The notes: generated by a model from the sequence alone, not told the origin. Positions 20,745 to 33,231 are shown, counted from the first letter of the stretch. The stretch: DNA of 64,000 nucleotides from Gammaproteobacteria bacterium (GCA_021773365.1 JAJFKF010000020.1:79161-143160), one strand, 5' to 3'. Numbers and translations: made by a program.

Positions 20745-23363
20745 ATGGATGCCACCGCCCTGCAAGCCCACACCCCGGTCATGCAGCAGTACCTGCGCCT
20801 GAAGGCGGAGTATCCCCATGTGCTGCTGTTTTACCGCATGGGCGATTTCTACGAGCTGTTCTACGAGGACGCGCGACGGGCAGCGCAGCTGCTTGATATC
20901 GCGCTGACGCAACGCGGCCAGTCGGCCGGCCAGCCCATTCCGATGGCTGGAGTACCCGCCCACAGCATGGAAACCTACCTGGCGCGGCTGGTGCGCAAGG
21001 GCGAGTCGGTCGCCATTTGCGAGCAGGTCGGCGAGGTCACCAAATCCAAAGGTCCGGTGGAGCGGCAGGTGGTGCGGGTGGTCACGCCAGGCACGCTCAC
21101 CGACGAGGCGCTGCTTGAGGAGCGGCGCGATACGTTGCTGGCTGCAGTGGTGCTGGGCACATCAGCGAGGGAACCGGCTTTCGGTCTCGCCTGGCTGGAT
21201 CTTGCCGCCGGTCGCTTCACGGTGCTCGAAGGCACGGGCGAGGAAGCCCTGGCCACGGAACTGGAGCGGCTGCGCCCCGCTGAATTGCTGGTCAACGAAG
21301 AACACGCGCCAGCAAATTCCCTGCCCGGAAATGCAATTGCCCGCGCCCGCCCACCCTGGCATTTTGAGCTCGACAGTTGCACGCGCCTGCTGACGAGCCA
21401 GTTCGGCACCCGCGACCTGGCCGGTTTCGGCTGCGCGGAGCGTCCGCTGGCGGTGCGCGCGGCCGGCGCTCTGCTGCAGTATGTGCGCGAGACTCAAAAA
21501 TCCGCCCTGCCGCACATTCGCGCACTGAACGTGCAGCTGCGCGATGAAGCGCTGGTGATTGATGCGGCAACGCGCCGCAACCTCGAACTGGAGATTTCCC
21601 AGAGCGAGCGGCCGCAGTCCACCGTTGCCGGGCTGCTCGACCGTACCGCAACGGCCATGGGTGGACGGGAACTGCGCCGCTGGCTGCACCGGCCTGTACT
21701 GGATCAGAACACGCTGCGCGCCCGCTATCACGCGCTGGAGACCCTGATCGATGCCGGCGCACATGCCGGCCTTCACGAACTGCTGCGTGAAGTCGGCGAT
21801 ATCGAGCGCATCCTCACCCGCGTGGCGCTGCGCTCGGCGCGGCCCCGCGATCTGGTACAGCTGCGCGCCGCACTGACTGCCGTGCCACCACTGCGCACCT
21901 GCCTGGAACAACTCGACTCGCCGCTGATCGGCGAGCTGCGCGCGGCGGTGGGCCTGCACCCGGAGGCCCTGGGGCTGCTGCAGCAGGCGATCGTTGAAAG
22001 CCCGCCGCATCTGCTGCGCGAAGGCGGGGTCATCGCCCCCGGCTACGACGCCGAACTCGACGAACTGCGCGCCATCAGCACCAACACCGACCAGTACCTG
22101 CTCGACCTGGAGCAGCGCGAACGCGAACGCAGCGGCATCGCCACGCTCAAGCTCGGCTACAACCGCGTGCAGGGCTACTTCATCGAACTCGGGCGCAGCG
22201 TGGCCGATCGCGCGCCGGCTGACTACGTGCGCAAACAGACAGTGAAGAACGCCGAACGGTTCATCACCGCTGAATTGAAGAGCTTCGAGGACAAGGTGCT
22301 TGGCGCGCGCGAGCGCGCACTGGCGCGGGAGAAGGGGCTCTACGATGCGGTGCTGGAGAAACTGCTGCAGGAACTGCCCGCCCTGCAGGCCACTGCCGGC
22401 GCAATGGCCACACTCGATGTGCTGGCAAACCTCGCTGAGCGGGCGGCGACGCTGCGCTGGTCAAAGCCGGAGCTGGTCGAGGTGCCCTGTCTGGTGATTG
22501 TGGCTGGCCGCCACCCGGTGGTGGAGGCCTCCACAGAGCAGCCCTTCGTACCCAACGACCTGCGACTTGAGGACAACCAGCGCATGCTGGTCATCACCGG
22601 CCCCAACATGGGCGGCAAATCCACCTACATGCGACAGACGGCCCTCATCGTCATCCTTGCTCACATGGGAAGTTTCGTGCCGGCTGAGCGCGCTACGCTC
22701 GGCCCCTTCGACCGCGTCTTCACCCGCATCGGCGCAGCCGACGACCTGGCCGGAGGACGTTCGACCTTCATGCTGGAGATGATCGAAGCAGCGAATATCC
22801 TCAACAATGCAACCGCGCGCAGCCTGGTGCTGATGGATGAAATCGGCCGCGGCACCAGTACCTTCGATGGCCTGTCACTGGCCTGGGCCTGCGCGCAGCA
22901 CATTGCCACGCGCATCCACGCCTTCACCCTGTTCGCCACGCATTATTTTGAACTCACCACGCTGGCGCAGGAAACGGAAGGTTGCGCCAACGTGCACCTG
23001 GACGCCACCGAACACGGCGACAGCCTGATCTTCCTGCATGCGGTCAAGCCGGGACCGGCCAATCGAAGCTACGGATTGCAGGTGGCGCAGCTGGCGGGCG
23101 TGCCGCGGGCGGTGATCACGCAGGCGCGGACGTATCTCGAAGCGCTGGAGCAGCAGCGCGATCATCCACCTGTGGACAGTCAGGCTGCGGAGCAAAGCAA
23201 ACGGGCGAGCCAAGGCATCCTGCCGCTGTTTGTGCCTGCGGCCGACCCACGCGCCGAAAGAGTGATGTCAGAGCTGGACTCCCTGGACCCCGATCGCCTC
23301 TCTCCGCGCGAGGCGCTGCAGGTGATCTACGACCTCAAGCAGCGCATGAAAGCCAAGCATTGA
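20745..23363 (+). CDS. mutS: DNA mismatch repair protein MutS
   Basis: An 872-residue mismatch-recognition ATPase. The mismatch-contacting Phe-x-Glu motif is in [10 protein letters not shown] (about residues 27-36). The connector, core and clamp domains follow. Walker A is GPNMGGKST (about 620-628), followed by [27 protein letters not shown] and Walker [12 protein letters not shown]. The C-terminal dimerisation HTH includes [14 protein letters not shown]. The ATG at 20745 matches homologues; 84 in-frame codons upstream are not coding. MutL is not in the window. Confidence 0.97.
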   Translation: MDATALQAHTPVMQQYLRLKAEYPHVLLFYRMGDFYELFYEDARRAAQLLDIALTQRGQSAGQPIPMAGVPAHSMETYLARLVRKGESVAICEQVGEVTKSKGPVERQVVRVVTPGTLTDEALLEERRDTLLAAVVLGTSAREPAFGLAWLDLAAGRFTVLEGTGEEALATELERLRPAELLVNEEHAPANSLPGNAIARARPPWHFELDSCTRLLTSQFGTRDLAGFGCAERPLAVRAAGALLQYVRETQKSALPHIRALNVQLRDEALVIDAATRRNLELEISQSERPQSTVAGLLDRTATAMGGRELRRWLHRPVLDQNTLRARYHALETLIDAGAHAGLHELLREVGDIERILTRVALRSARPRDLVQLRAALTAVPPLRTCLEQLDSPLIGELRAAVGLHPEALGLLQQAIVESPPHLLREGGVIAPGYDAELDELRAISTNTDQYLLDLEQRERERSGIATLKLGYNRVQGYFIELGRSVADRAPADYVRKQTVKNAERFITAELKSFEDKVLGARERALAREKGLYDAVLEKLLQELPALQATAGAMATLDVLANLAERAATLRWSKPELVEVPCLVIVAGRHPVVEASTEQPFVPNDLRLEDNQRMLVITGPNMGGKSTYMRQTALIVILAHMGSFVPAERATLGPFDRVFTRIGAADDLAGGRSTFMLEMIEAANILNNATARSLVLMDEIGRGTSTFDGLSLAWACAQHIATRIHAFTLFATHYFELTTLAQETEGCANVHLDATEHGDSLIFLHAVKPGPANRSYGLQVAQLAGVPRAVITQARTYLEALEQQRDHPPVDSQAAEQSKRASQGILPLFVPAADPRAERVMSELDSLDPDRLSPREALQVIYDLKQRMKAKH

Positions 23364-23404
23364 AACAGAGCCGGACCGGACCGCCCGCGCTCCATCCCTG
23401 AAAC

Positions 23405-23424
23405 GCCGGTCGGCCGGAACCGGC
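23405..23424. terminator. Hairpin after mutS
   Basis: GCCGGT, an 8-base loop and ACCGGC form a stem between mutS and the converging small membrane-protein gene. There is no clear T-run. Confidence 0.3.
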
Positions 23425-23442
23425 ACCGATTTCGCGACTGCC

Positions 23443-23676
23443 TCAGGCCGAGGTTTGTTTGTGCGTCTCAATCGCCCGCACTGCCTGGCGGATATCCAGC
23501 AGCGTGAGGAAGGCACCGAAAAACACCACACAGAAGATGAAGGCGCCGACCAGTCCGCCGATGGCGCCAAAGAAGCCCGACATCTTCCAGCCCCAGATAA
23601 AGCCGCCCAGCAGCAGCAGCCAGATGCAGATTTCCAGCAGGACCTTGTACGACGAAACAATGATTTTACTCAGCAT
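23443..23676 (-). CDS. Small two-helix membrane protein, unknown
   Basis: A 77-residue protein that I do not recognise. Two hydrophobic segments (about residues 11-31 and 35-60) are rich in Gly, Phe and Leu, with a charged C-terminus (LDIRQAVRAIETHKQ). The start ATG at 23676 is preceded by AGGGGAAA. It converges on mutS and is divergent from the DUF6600 gene. Composition and codon use look like its neighbours, and a real gene is likely. Confidence 0.6.
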   Translation of the reverse strand: MLSKIIVSSYKVLLEICIWLLLLGGFIWGWKMSGFFGAIGGLVGAFIFCVVFFGAFLTLLDIRQAVRAIETHKQTSA

Positions 23677-23830
23677 CGGATTTCCCCTGAATGATGATTT
23701 ATTGAGTTCTTGGTCAGACGAAAGAGCGCCCGGAGCCTAGCGCGATGTTGCTGCCCACGCAATCTCATAATTCTTCTCATGACACGGGTTCAGCCGCTAT
23801 TCAGGCAACCGGCCTACACTGTCAGCTGTC

Positions 23831-25648
23831 ATGAACCGCCTGCTTACCTTCGCGCCGATTGCTCTCGTGCTGGCCACGCTCGCGCCGCAGGCCCCCGGTG
23901 CGGATCAGGCAGCGACCGCCCCCATGATCGATCCACCGCAGCGTGTGGCACGGCTGAGCTATATCCTCGGCGAAGTATCCTTCCAGGCCGGCGACGGCCA
24001 GGCGCCCGAGGCGGCCGTCATCAACCGGCCGGTCACCATCGGCGACCGCCTGCTGACTGGCAGTGGCGCCCGCTCGGAGCTGACCCTCGGCGTCGCCGCC
24101 ATTCGCCTCGATGAACTCACCGACCTGACAATTGCCAATCTCGATGCCGACATCGCACACGTGGAGGTCAATTCCGGCACGGTGAGCGTGCACGTGCGTG
24201 AGTTGCAGTCAGGAGAGATATTCCAGGTCGATACGCCCAGCGCCACCGTCGCGCTGCTGGAACCGGGTGACTATCGCGTTGAGATCGATGCCGACGGCAC
24301 AGTGTTTCTGGAAGTTCGCGCCGGTATGGCCGACCTCGACACTGGTGCCGGCGCGGTGCAGGTCAGTGATGGCGACCAGGCCCGGCTGCCGCCGGGGGAG
24401 CGCCTGGCGACGCTGCGCGACCTGGGACGGCCGGACAGCTTCGACGAATGGAGTGCAGACCGCGAGCGTCAGCTCAACGGCGAACAAACCATCCGTCACG
24501 TATCGCGCGAAGTGGTCGGTTACGAAGAGCTTGACCGCCATGGTTCATGGCGCGTGGAGGGCGACTACGGCGCGGTCTGGTATCCGCGCGTCAGTACGGG
24601 ATGGGCGCCCTACCGCTACGGCCACTGGACGTGGATCTCACCCTGGGGCTGGACCTGGATCGACGACGCCTCCTGGGGTTTTGCACCCTTTCATTACGGC
24701 CGCTGGACCTACCTGCGCAGCCAGTGGTGCTGGATACCCGGCCCGCGCCGCTACCGCCCGGTCTACGCGCCGGCACTGGTGGGCTGGGTGGGCAATCCCT
24801 ACAGCGGCATTTCAGTTACCGTGGGCACCGGCCCGATCGGCTGGTTCGCGCTCGGACCGCGGGAAATTTATGTTCCACACCGTCACGTTAGCCCGCGCTA
24901 CCTGCGCAACGTCAACATCTCCAACACAACGGTTGTCAACAACACCTACATAACAAATGTGGCGCGTAATCGCGTCAGGAATATCCGCCACACCAATCGC
25001 AGCGCCCCCGACGCGGTAACCACCGCTCCACGACGCAACTTCGATGCGCGTCAACCGGGCGAACGCCGGCACGAGTCGCGAATTGATCGCAGGGACAACA
25101 GCCGCAACGGAATGCGCAGTCCCGAACGTCGCACTGCGCCCGGCGCTACGACCACGACCACGACCGCGCGCATCGCCCGCCCGTCGCGTGCCAGGTCGCA
25201 AGTCCGGCCGGAGTCCCGGCAGACCAGGAAGCCCCAGGTAGCGCAGCAAAGGCCGCAACGCTCCAGCCCTTCACAAAGCCCGCGCCCTGCATTGTCATCC
25301 AGCCGATACCGTGACACGGACAATCAGCAAGGACGTCGTGAATACCGCCGAGGCAGCATCGCGCCCACACCGCGCATCAATCCACGCGTTGCCGCCCCCT
25401 CGCGTCCGCAAACCGCCCCGCGCCCGCCCCAGGCGCGACAACCCCGCGAGACCACCCGCAGGGAATCCCGGCAAGCCCCCCGGCAGCGCAGCGCGGAGCG
25501 CAGCCCGGCACGCAATCGCGCAGTACCCGCCGCTCCACGTGGCAAATCAAACGGCAGCAGCAAGAACACCCGCGGCAGCGCCAAAGGCCAGAGAGAAAAG
25601 AACACTGACAGCGACCGCGGCCGAAAACGACGCGGCCGTGACCGCTAA
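23831..25648 (+). CDS. Secreted FecR-like/DUF6600 protein with Arg-rich tail
   Basis: A 605-residue protein. A signal peptide (residues 1-23) is followed by a FecR-like beta domain (about 40-190: GEVSFQAGDG, GDRLLTGSGARSELTLG, FQVDTPSATVALLEPGDYRV), then a Trp/Tyr-rich DUF6600 region (about 225-345). The latter has repeats of the form W-x-P-Y-x-Y-G-H/R-W-T-W, such as GWAPYRYGHWTW and FAPFHYGRWTY. The last 240 residues are low-complexity, rich in Arg, Pro, Ser and Ala, and strongly basic. The family is common in secreted or envelope proteins of unknown role. The basic tail could bind DNA, polysaccharide or phosphate lipids; that is a guess. It stands alone, convergent with the hydrolase gene. 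Confidence 0.75.
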   Translation: MNRLLTFAPIALVLATLAPQAPGADQAATAPMIDPPQRVARLSYILGEVSFQAGDGQAPEAAVINRPVTIGDRLLTGSGARSELTLGVAAIRLDELTDLTIANLDADIAHVEVNSGTVSVHVRELQSGEIFQVDTPSATVALLEPGDYRVEIDADGTVFLEVRAGMADLDTGAGAVQVSDGDQARLPPGERLATLRDLGRPDSFDEWSADRERQLNGEQTIRHVSREVVGYEELDRHGSWRVEGDYGAVWYPRVSTGWAPYRYGHWTWISPWGWTWIDDASWGFAPFHYGRWTYLRSQWCWIPGPRRYRPVYAPALVGWVGNPYSGISVTVGTGPIGWFALGPREIYVPHRHVSPRYLRNVNISNTTVVNNTYITNVARNRVRNIRHTNRSAPDAVTTAPRRNFDARQPGERRHESRIDRRDNSRNGMRSPERRTAPGATTTTTTARIARPSRARSQVRPESRQTRKPQVAQQRPQRSSPSQSPRPALSSSRYRDTDNQQGRREYRRGSIAPTPRINPRVAAPSRPQTAPRPPQARQPRETTRRESRQAPRQRSAERSPARNRAVPAAPRGKSNGSSKNTRGSAKGQREKNTDSDRGRKRRGRDR

Positions 25649-25734
25649 GCCACCACCAGACCAATCACAACCAAACCCGCACTTCTCACACCCGGCACGA
25701 CCTCTCCGCAGGTTGCGGGCGGGGAAAATACAGA

Positions 25735-26355
25735 CTAACGAGCGAATCGCCCCTCGCGCAGAAATTGCGCCGCCTGCCGGACCAATTCGACGGAAAACAG
25801 CATGCCGGTATGACTCACCGGCAAATCAATGACATCCCTCGCCCCAGGCAGCCGCGTCTCCACCACCGCCACGGTGCCATCATTCGGCTGCGGCAGCTCC
25901 GCCACGATCCGCCCAAGCCCCAGCGGCTCGGTACCTGCAATCAACCCCAGTTCGCGCGAACCGTCCCAGCGCCGCTCCGGCGTCTGCAGCAACTCATCCT
26001 CGGCCATACGACCCAGCACCGCCGACCCCAGCCGCCAGCGCGACAACCCGCGCGCCACGCAACTGCCGTTCACCGGCGAACCGAGCAGCACAACACGCCC
26101 CGGTGGCACATCGGAGTACTTCTCCAGCAAACGCAGAATGACAATGCCACCCAGGCTGTGTCCCACCAGATGAATCTTTTCGGCCTGTAGCCCGGCAATG
26201 AACGCATGCAGCGCATCGACCACTTCGCCCACCGTCGCCGTTACCGAGTGGTAGTGAAAGGCGCGCGCCTCACACCCCAACTCGGCCGCCAACCGCCGAC
26301 GCAACCAGGCCGATTCCACCCCCGTCAACCACAACCCATGAACGTAGACGATCAT
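25735..26355 (-). CDS. Alpha/beta-hydrolase, lipase-like
   Basis: A 206-residue cytoplasmic alpha/beta-hydrolase with oxyanion-loop motif VHGLWLTG (residues 4-11), nucleophile elbow GHSLGG (65-70), acid residue likely in NDGTVAVVET, and His in VSHTGML near the C-terminus. No signal peptide is visible, although the N-terminus is short and direct (MIVYVHG). The family includes PGAP1-like and triacylglycerol lipases; the substrate cannot be told. The start lies 34 bp from the hairpin element at 26389-26458, which separates it from aspS. Confidence 0.8.
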   Translation of the reverse strand: MIVYVHGLWLTGVESAWLRRRLAAELGCEARAFHYHSVTATVGEVVDALHAFIAGLQAEKIHLVGHSLGGIVILRLLEKYSDVPPGRVVLLGSPVNGSCVARGLSRWRLGSAVLGRMAEDELLQTPERRWDGSRELGLIAGTEPLGLGRIVAELPQPNDGTVAVVETRLPGARDVIDLPVSHTGMLFSVELVRQAAQFLREGRFAR

Positions 26356-26388
26356 CGCCAGCTAACGGCCGTCAGCATCCCGCCAGCC

Positions 26389-26458
26389 CAGCTCAGGGAA
26401 GTTATCCACATTTTGTGGGAATCCCCCCCCTCAAAATGTGGATAACTTCCCTGAGCTG
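26389..26458. repeat. Long hairpin element with paired DnaA boxes, copy 2
   Basis: Perfect 27-bp arms at 26389-26415 and 26432-26458 flank a 16-base loop, TGGGAATCCCCCCCCT (26416-26431). Each arm carries a perfect TTATCCACA (26402-26410 and, reversed, 26437-26445). The loop differs from copy 1 at one base. Aligned over 27 stem positions the two copies differ at seven, and at each the pairing is restored on the opposite arm. It lies between the end of aspS and the start of the hydrolase, both minus strand, so it could also act as a terminator, but no T-run follows. Confidence 0.85.
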
Positions 26459-26512
26459 ACCCGGCCCGGACTGAACTGCTCCGTACATCCGCACGCACAT
26501 TGAACGCAGCCC

Positions 26513-28297
<1,785 letters not shown>

Positions 28298-28437
28298 GAT
28301 GGATTTGACGCTGGAGTCGTGGTGGAAAGGGCCGCGGATGTTACCGGGAATGGCCGGCAGCGTCGATTGAGGGCGCGATGCCGTGAAGCGGACGAGTCGT
28401 TGACCTCGGGCTGCCACGTAGCGTAAATGTCGCCGCC

Positions 28438-28866
28438 ATGCTCACGGCGTTCACCCCTCTGGCCTCGACCCTGGGCGGCATCCTGATCGGACTCGCCGCA
28501 ACGCTCCTGTACGCCACGCTGGGGCGCATCGCCGGTATCAGCGGCATCGTCAACGGGGCGGTGGAGCAAGCCGGCGGACGCGGCTGGCGCATCGCCTTTC
28601 TGCTGGGCCTGATCGCCGGCGCAGGAACATGGTTCGTTCTCAGCGGCACACTGCAGCCGCGTACCGGGTTCCCGCTGCCCTGGCTGGTGGCCGGTGGCCT
28701 GCTCGTCGGATTCGGCACACGCATGGGCAGCGGCTGCACCAGCGGGCATGGCGTCTGCGGCCTGGCGCGATTGTCGCCACGCTCGCTGGCGGCCGTCGCA
28801 GTGTTCATGGCCTTCGGCTTTGCCACCGTGTATTGCATCCGCCACCTGATGGGGGGCATCGGATGA
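28438..28866 (+). CDS. YeeE/YedE-family sulfur-type membrane transporter subunit
   Basis: A 142-residue integral membrane protein with four predicted helices. It has the signature [21 protein letters not shown] (residues about 94-114), the conserved Cys/Gly block of the sulf_transp (DUF395) family. Relatives transport thiosulfate or other sulfur species, and the two-gene form (PmpA/PmpB type) is seen in many Proteobacteria. Its stop overlaps the start of the next gene (ATGA). The pair is divergent from aspS. The start ATG at 28438 has no strong ribosome site, but is the only one covering the first helix. Confidence 0.88.
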   Translation: MLTAFTPLASTLGGILIGLAATLLYATLGRIAGISGIVNGAVEQAGGRGWRIAFLLGLIAGAGTWFVLSGTLQPRTGFPLPWLVAGGLLVGFGTRMGSGCTSGHGVCGLARLSPRSLAAVAVFMAFGFATVYCIRHLMGGIG

Positions 28867-29273
28867 GGCAGCTGCTGCTGGCCGCGCTGTCCGGTGTGCT
28901 GTTCGGCTTCGGCCTGGGCCTCTCCGGCATGGCCAACCCGGACAAGGTACTGAACTTCCTGGATCTGGCGGGCAGCTGGGACCCTTCCCTGGCGCTGGTC
29001 ATGGGCGGAGCACTGCTGGTGACCCTGCCCGGTTATGCGTGGACACGGCATCGGCAGGCGCGCGACAACAGTGCCACGGCCGGCACGACACCTGACCGCA
29101 TCGACCACCCACTGCTGGTGGGCAGCGCCCTGTTCGGCATCGGCTGGGGTATCGTGGGCCTGTGCCCCGGACCAGCCTTCGCCAATCTGGCGCGCGGCAG
29201 CGGCGAGGCGCTGATCTTTGTTGCAGCCATGATTGCCGGAGCACAGCTCGCCCGGGCATTTGCCCGTCGTTGA
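28863..29273 (+). CDS. DUF6691/YeeE-YedE partner membrane protein
   Basis: A 136-residue membrane protein, the second half of the split YeeE/YedE pair. It has helices at about 3-22, 42-60, 80-102 and 112-132, and motifs GFGLGLSGMANPDKVLNFLDL and GIGWGIVGLCPGPAFANLARGS. The start at 28863 overlaps the upstream stop by four bases; a longer in-frame ATG at 28629 lies inside the first gene. The two subunits probably form one sulfur-compound channel. No sulfurtransferase, rhodanese or ArsR regulator gene is next to them here. Confidence 0.88.
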   Translation: MRQLLLAALSGVLFGFGLGLSGMANPDKVLNFLDLAGSWDPSLALVMGGALLVTLPGYAWTRHRQARDNSATAGTTPDRIDHPLLVGSALFGIGWGIVGLCPGPAFANLARGSGEALIFVAAMIAGAQLARAFARR

Positions 29274-29370
29274 CAGCCAGGCACGGCCTTCGCGCTATAT
29301 CCATCAGGACTTTTTTTGATGGCGTGAAGGATTGCGACGGGCATGGCGCGCGGATTCGCGCTGGATGTAG

Positions 29371-29769
29371 CTACCTGCTGCTGCGCCTGACGGCCTTCTT
29401 CGCTGGTTTGCTTCCTTTGGCAGCCTTTGTCCCTGCCGACTTCGCCTTGCGCGGCGCCGGACTGCTCTTTCCTCGTGAATCGCTGCTGTCACTCGCCGGC
29501 GCGGTTTCGCTCTTCGCCGGCTGTACCGGCTCGGATCCGGCCTCGGACTTTGCGTCCCCTTCCGCCAGATTGCGTTTGCTCTCCTTGTCGGACTTGAAAT
29601 CCGTCTCGTACCAGCCGGCGCCTTTCAGGCGGAACACCGGGGCGGAAATCAGCTTCTTCAGAGTGCTGCGGCCGCAGGAGGGACACTTGCGCAACGGTGC
29701 GTCGCTGATTTTCTGCATGGCCTCGACGCAGAACTTGCAGCTGGAACACTCGTACTCGTAGAACGGCAT
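29371..29769 (-). CDS. FmdB-family zinc-ribbon protein
   Basis: A 132-residue protein. The N-terminal 45 residues form an FmdB zinc ribbon with two Cys pairs, CSSC (residues 8-11) and CPSC (29-32), in the pattern MPFYEYECSSC and LRKCPSCG. A conserved FRLKGAGWYETDFK segment follows. The C-terminal 70 residues are low-complexity and rich in Lys, Ser, Ala and Pro, ending in basic residues, a tail that varies among relatives. The family is often beside aspS and is thought to act in gene regulation or ribosome-related work; its function is unproven. It lies just downstream of clpB on the same strand. Confidence 0.88.
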   Translation of the reverse strand: MPFYEYECSSCKFCVEAMQKISDAPLRKCPSCGRSTLKKLISAPVFRLKGAGWYETDFKSDKESKRNLAEGDAKSEAGSEPVQPAKSETAPASDSSDSRGKSSPAPRKAKSAGTKAAKGSKPAKKAVRRSSR

Positions 29770-29794
29770 CGCGCCTCTCCATTATTGTTTGTTA

Positions 29795-32377
29795 TCAACG
29801 CTTCTGTTTCTCAAAGGCCAGGGTATCCTCGCGCGCCGTGGCGAGAATACGGTCACCCGGACCAAAAGTCCCGCGCAGAAGTTCCTGCGCCAGCGGATTC
29901 TCGATTCGCTGCTGGATGGCGCGCTTGAGCGGTCGCGCACCGTAAACCGGATCATAGCCGGCCTCGCTCAGCAGGGTACGCGCGGAATCGTCGAGCACGA
30001 GCTCAATGTCGCGCTCCAGCAGACGCTGACGCAGGTATCCCAGCTGAATATCGACAATGGCGCGGATCTGCTCGGTGCCCAGCGGCTGGAAGACCACGAT
30101 GTCGTCGATGCGGTTGATGAACTCCGGACGGAAACTCTGCTGCACGACTTCCATCACCGCACTCTTCATCTTCTGGTAGTTGCGCTCACCCATATTCTCC
30201 TGAATGACCTGCGAGCCCAGGTTTGAAGTCATGATGATCACGGTATTGCGGAAATCCACCGTGCGCCCCTGCCCGTCCGTCAGGCGCCCGTCATCAAGCA
30301 CCTGCAGCAGCACATTGAACACATCCGGATGGGCTTTCTCGACCTCATCAAGCAGGATCACCGAATACGGCCGGCGACGCACCGCCTCGGTCAGATAACC
30401 ACCTTCCTCGTAGCCGACGTAACCCGGAGGCGCACCGATGAGTCGCGCCACCGAGTGCCTCTCCATGAATTCCGACATGTCGATGCGCACCATCGACTCT
30501 TCAGTATCGAAAAGAAACTCCGCCAGCGCGCGGCACAGCTCTGTCTTGCCCACGCCGGTGGGGCCGAGAAACAGAAAGGAGCCATTGGGCCGATGCGGAT
30601 CGGACAAACCGGCGCGCGAACGGCGAATGGCGTTGGCAACTATGTGCACCGCCTCGCTCTGGCCAACCACGCGCCGCTCCAGCGCCGTCTCCATCTGCAG
30701 CAGCTTCTCCTTCTCCCCTTCCAGCATCTTGGAGACGGGTATACCGGTCCACTTGGACACGATTTCGGCGACTTCCTCCTCCGTGACCTTGTTGCGCAGC
30801 AGCTGCGTTTCCTGCTGTTCCGCTTCGGTGGCCTGCGCCATGCGTTTTTCCAGCTCGGGAATACGGCCGTATTGCAGCTCCGACATGCGCGCCAGATCGC
30901 TGGCGCGGCGCGCGGTTTCTACTTCCAGGCGGGCGCGCTCCAGTTCCTCCTTGATGTGGGCGGCGCCTTGAACGGCGGCCTTCTCCGCCATCCAGATTTC
31001 CTCCAGATTGGCGTATTCCTTCTCCAGTTCGCCCAGCGTTTCCTGCAGTGCCTGCAGACGTTTCTTCGAAGCCTCGTCGCCCTCCTTCTTCAACGCCTCG
31101 CGCTCGATCTTCAGCTGAATTATCCGTCGATCCAGGCGATCCAGTTCCTCGGGCTTCGAATCGATCTCCATGCGAATGCGTGAGGCGGCCTCGTCGATCA
31201 GGTCGATGGCCTTGTCCGGCAGCTGCCGGTCACTGATGTAGCGATTGGAAAGCGTGGCGGCACTGACGATGGCCGGATCGGTGATCTCCACGCCGTGGTG
31301 CACCTCGTAGCGCTCCTTCAGTCCCCGCAGGATGGCAATGGTGTCCTCCACCGAAGGTTCACCGACAAACACTTTCTGAAAGCGCCGCTCCAGCGCGGCG
31401 TCCTTCTCGATGTACTTGCGATACTCATCCAGCGTGGTCGCGCCAACGCAGTGCAGCTCACCGCGGGCCAGCGCCGGCTTGAGCATGTTGCCCGCATCCA
31501 TGGCGCCCTCGGCCTTGCCGGCGCCGACCATGGTGTGCAACTCGTCGATGAACAGAATGATGCGGCCTTCCTGTTTGCCCAGATCCTTGAGCACCGCCTT
31601 CAGACGCTCTTCGAACTCGCCGCGGAACTTGGCGCCGGCAATGAGTGCGCCCATGTCGAGCGCCAGAATGCGCTTGCTCTTCAGGCCCTCGGGCACCTCA
31701 CCGTTGATGATGCGCTGTGCCATGCCCTCGACAATTGCGGTCTTGCCCACACCGGGTTCACCGATGAGCACCGGATTGTTCTTGGTGCGCCGTTGCAGCA
31801 CCTGAATGGTACGCCGGATCTCATCGTCGCGACCGATTACCGGATCGAGCTTGCCCTGCTCGGCGCGCTCGGTGAGATCGATGGTGTACTTCTCCAGCGC
31901 CTGGCGGCTTTCCTCGGCATTGGGGTCTTCCACCTTCTGTCCGCCACGCAGATCGTCGATGGCTTTCTCCGCCGCTCCACGCACCACTTTTGCATCGCGC
32001 AGAATGTTCTTTAGCGTGCCGCGGTCTTCAAAGGCGGCGAGCACGAACAGCTCACTGGAGATGTACTGGTCGCCGCGCTGCTGCGCCAGCTTGTCGGTGA
32101 CGTTCAGGAGCTTGCCGAGGTCGTTGGAGACATGCACCTCGCCGGCGTTGCCCTCCACCTGCGGCAGGCGATCGATAGCGGCCATCAGTTCCGAGCGCAA
32201 GCGGTTGACGTCGGCGCCTGCCTTCTCCAGCAGTGGACGCACGCTGCCGCCCTGCTGGTTCAGGAGGGCCAGCAGCAGGTGGGCGGGTTCGATGAACGCG
32301 TGGTCGCGGCCTACGGCCAGGGATTGGGCGTCGGCGATGGCGGACTGGAATTTTTCTGTCAGTTTGTCCATGCGCAT
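29795..32377 (-). CDS. clpB: ATP-dependent chaperone ClpB
   Basis: An 860-residue disaggregase. It has an N-domain (about residues 1-150), a first AAA+ module with [13 protein letters not shown], a long coiled-coil M-domain (about 410-525, rich in Glu/Lys/Leu), and a second AAA+ module with [19 protein letters not shown] and [21 protein letters not shown]. The C-terminal D2 small domain contains [20 protein letters not shown]. It works with DnaK to rescue aggregated protein. The start at 32377 has GGAG seven bases upstream; ATG 32371 is an alternative. I looked for a sigma-32 promoter and found only a weak -10-like CCCCTGAT. Confidence 0.97.
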   Translation of the reverse strand: MRMDKLTEKFQSAIADAQSLAVGRDHAFIEPAHLLLALLNQQGGSVRPLLEKAGADVNRLRSELMAAIDRLPQVEGNAGEVHVSNDLGKLLNVTDKLAQQRGDQYISSELFVLAAFEDRGTLKNILRDAKVVRGAAEKAIDDLRGGQKVEDPNAEESRQALEKYTIDLTERAEQGKLDPVIGRDDEIRRTIQVLQRRTKNNPVLIGEPGVGKTAIVEGMAQRIINGEVPEGLKSKRILALDMGALIAGAKFRGEFEERLKAVLKDLGKQEGRIILFIDELHTMVGAGKAEGAMDAGNMLKPALARGELHCVGATTLDEYRKYIEKDAALERRFQKVFVGEPSVEDTIAILRGLKERYEVHHGVEITDPAIVSAATLSNRYISDRQLPDKAIDLIDEAASRIRMEIDSKPEELDRLDRRIIQLKIEREALKKEGDEASKKRLQALQETLGELEKEYANLEEIWMAEKAAVQGAAHIKEELERARLEVETARRASDLARMSELQYGRIPELEKRMAQATEAEQQETQLLRNKVTEEEVAEIVSKWTGIPVSKMLEGEKEKLLQMETALERRVVGQSEAVHIVANAIRRSRAGLSDPHRPNGSFLFLGPTGVGKTELCRALAEFLFDTEESMVRIDMSEFMERHSVARLIGAPPGYVGYEEGGYLTEAVRRRPYSVILLDEVEKAHPDVFNVLLQVLDDGRLTDGQGRTVDFRNTVIIMTSNLGSQVIQENMGERNYQKMKSAVMEVVQQSFRPEFINRIDDIVVFQPLGTEQIRAIVDIQLGYLRQRLLERDIELVLDDSARTLLSEAGYDPVYGARPLKRAIQQRIENPLAQELLRGTFGPGDRILATAREDTLAFEKQKR

Positions 32378-32451
32378 AAGGGGGCTCCTCGCGAGGTTCG
32401 GGGCGCACGAGCGGAGTGATCAGGGGCAATGTAGAGCGAAAAGAGGGAAAA

Positions 32452-33231
32452 TCAATGACTGTGGTTGTGGCCGGCCAGCATGATGGTGGCTACGCCGAGG
32501 GCGATCAGGATGATCTGCTGCAGGCTGGCCTTTGGCTCCACACGGCGGTGCAGGCCGGGGATTAGGTCGGCGACGGCGACGTACAGGAAACAGGCGGCGG
32601 CGATGGACAGCACATAGGGCAATGCGTGCATGGCCTGACCCAGGGCGAAATAGGCAATAACACCGCCGGCGACTGAGGTCAGGCTGGTGAGCAGGTTCAG
32701 GGTCAGGGCGCGGGCGCGGGACATGCCGCTGTGCAGGAGGATGGCGAAGTCGCCGACTTCCTGCGGAATTTCATGGGCGATGACGGCGATGGCCGTGACC
32801 ACGCCCAGGCGTACGTCAGTGAGAAAGGCCGCGGCGATGAGTACGCCGTCGATGGCGTTGTGGATGGCGTCGCCGGCCAGGATCAGCGTCGCGGAGGCCT
32901 TGTCACGGTGATGCTGGGTGGGGGCGTGAGGTTCGCAGTCCTCCTGGTGGCAGTGGCGCCAGAGGACGAATTTCTCCAGGATGAAAAAGGCGAAAATACC
33001 GGCCACCAGCGTCATGCCCACGGATCGCACGTGACCGTGCGCTTCCTCCACCGCCTGCGGCAGCAGGTTCAGCAGCGCAGCGCCGAGCAGTGCGCCGGTG
33101 GCGTAACTGATCAGGTGCGGCAGTACGGCGAAACGCCGCTGCTCAGGCACCAGCAGGAACAGGCTGGCTACCATGACACTCAGGGCCCCGCCCATGATGG
33201 TGACCGCAACAATCCAGTACAGCGTAGACAT
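32452..33231 (-). CDS. ZIP-family divalent metal transporter
   Basis: A 259-residue protein with about eight membrane helices. The metal-binding helices carry GDAIHNAIDGVLIAAAF (helix IV) and AHEIPQEVGDFAILLHSG (helix V), the ZIP signature. A cytoplasmic His-rich loop (about residues 92-110: WRHCHQEDCEPHAPTQHHRD) and a C-terminal GHNHSH can bind zinc or similar metals. It likely imports zinc or another divalent metal across the inner membrane. It lies 74 bp upstream of clpB on the same strand. Metal selectivity is not visible. Confidence 0.9.
   Translation of the reverse strand: MSTLYWIVAVTIMGGALSVMVASLFLLVPEQRRFAVLPHLISYATGALLGAALLNLLPQAVEEAHGHVRSVGMTLVAGIFAFFILEKFVLWRHCHQEDCEPHAPTQHHRDKASATLILAGDAIHNAIDGVLIAAAFLTDVRLGVVTAIAVIAHEIPQEVGDFAILLHSGMSRARALTLNLLTSLTSVAGGVIAYFALGQAMHALPYVLSIAAACFLYVAVADLIPGLHRRVEPKASLQQIILIALGVATIMLAGHNHSH

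Noticed and set aside
32378..32451. Sigma-32 heat-shock promoter before clpB
   Set aside because: Only a -10-like CCCCTGAT is visible, with no CTTGAA-type -35 at the right distance.
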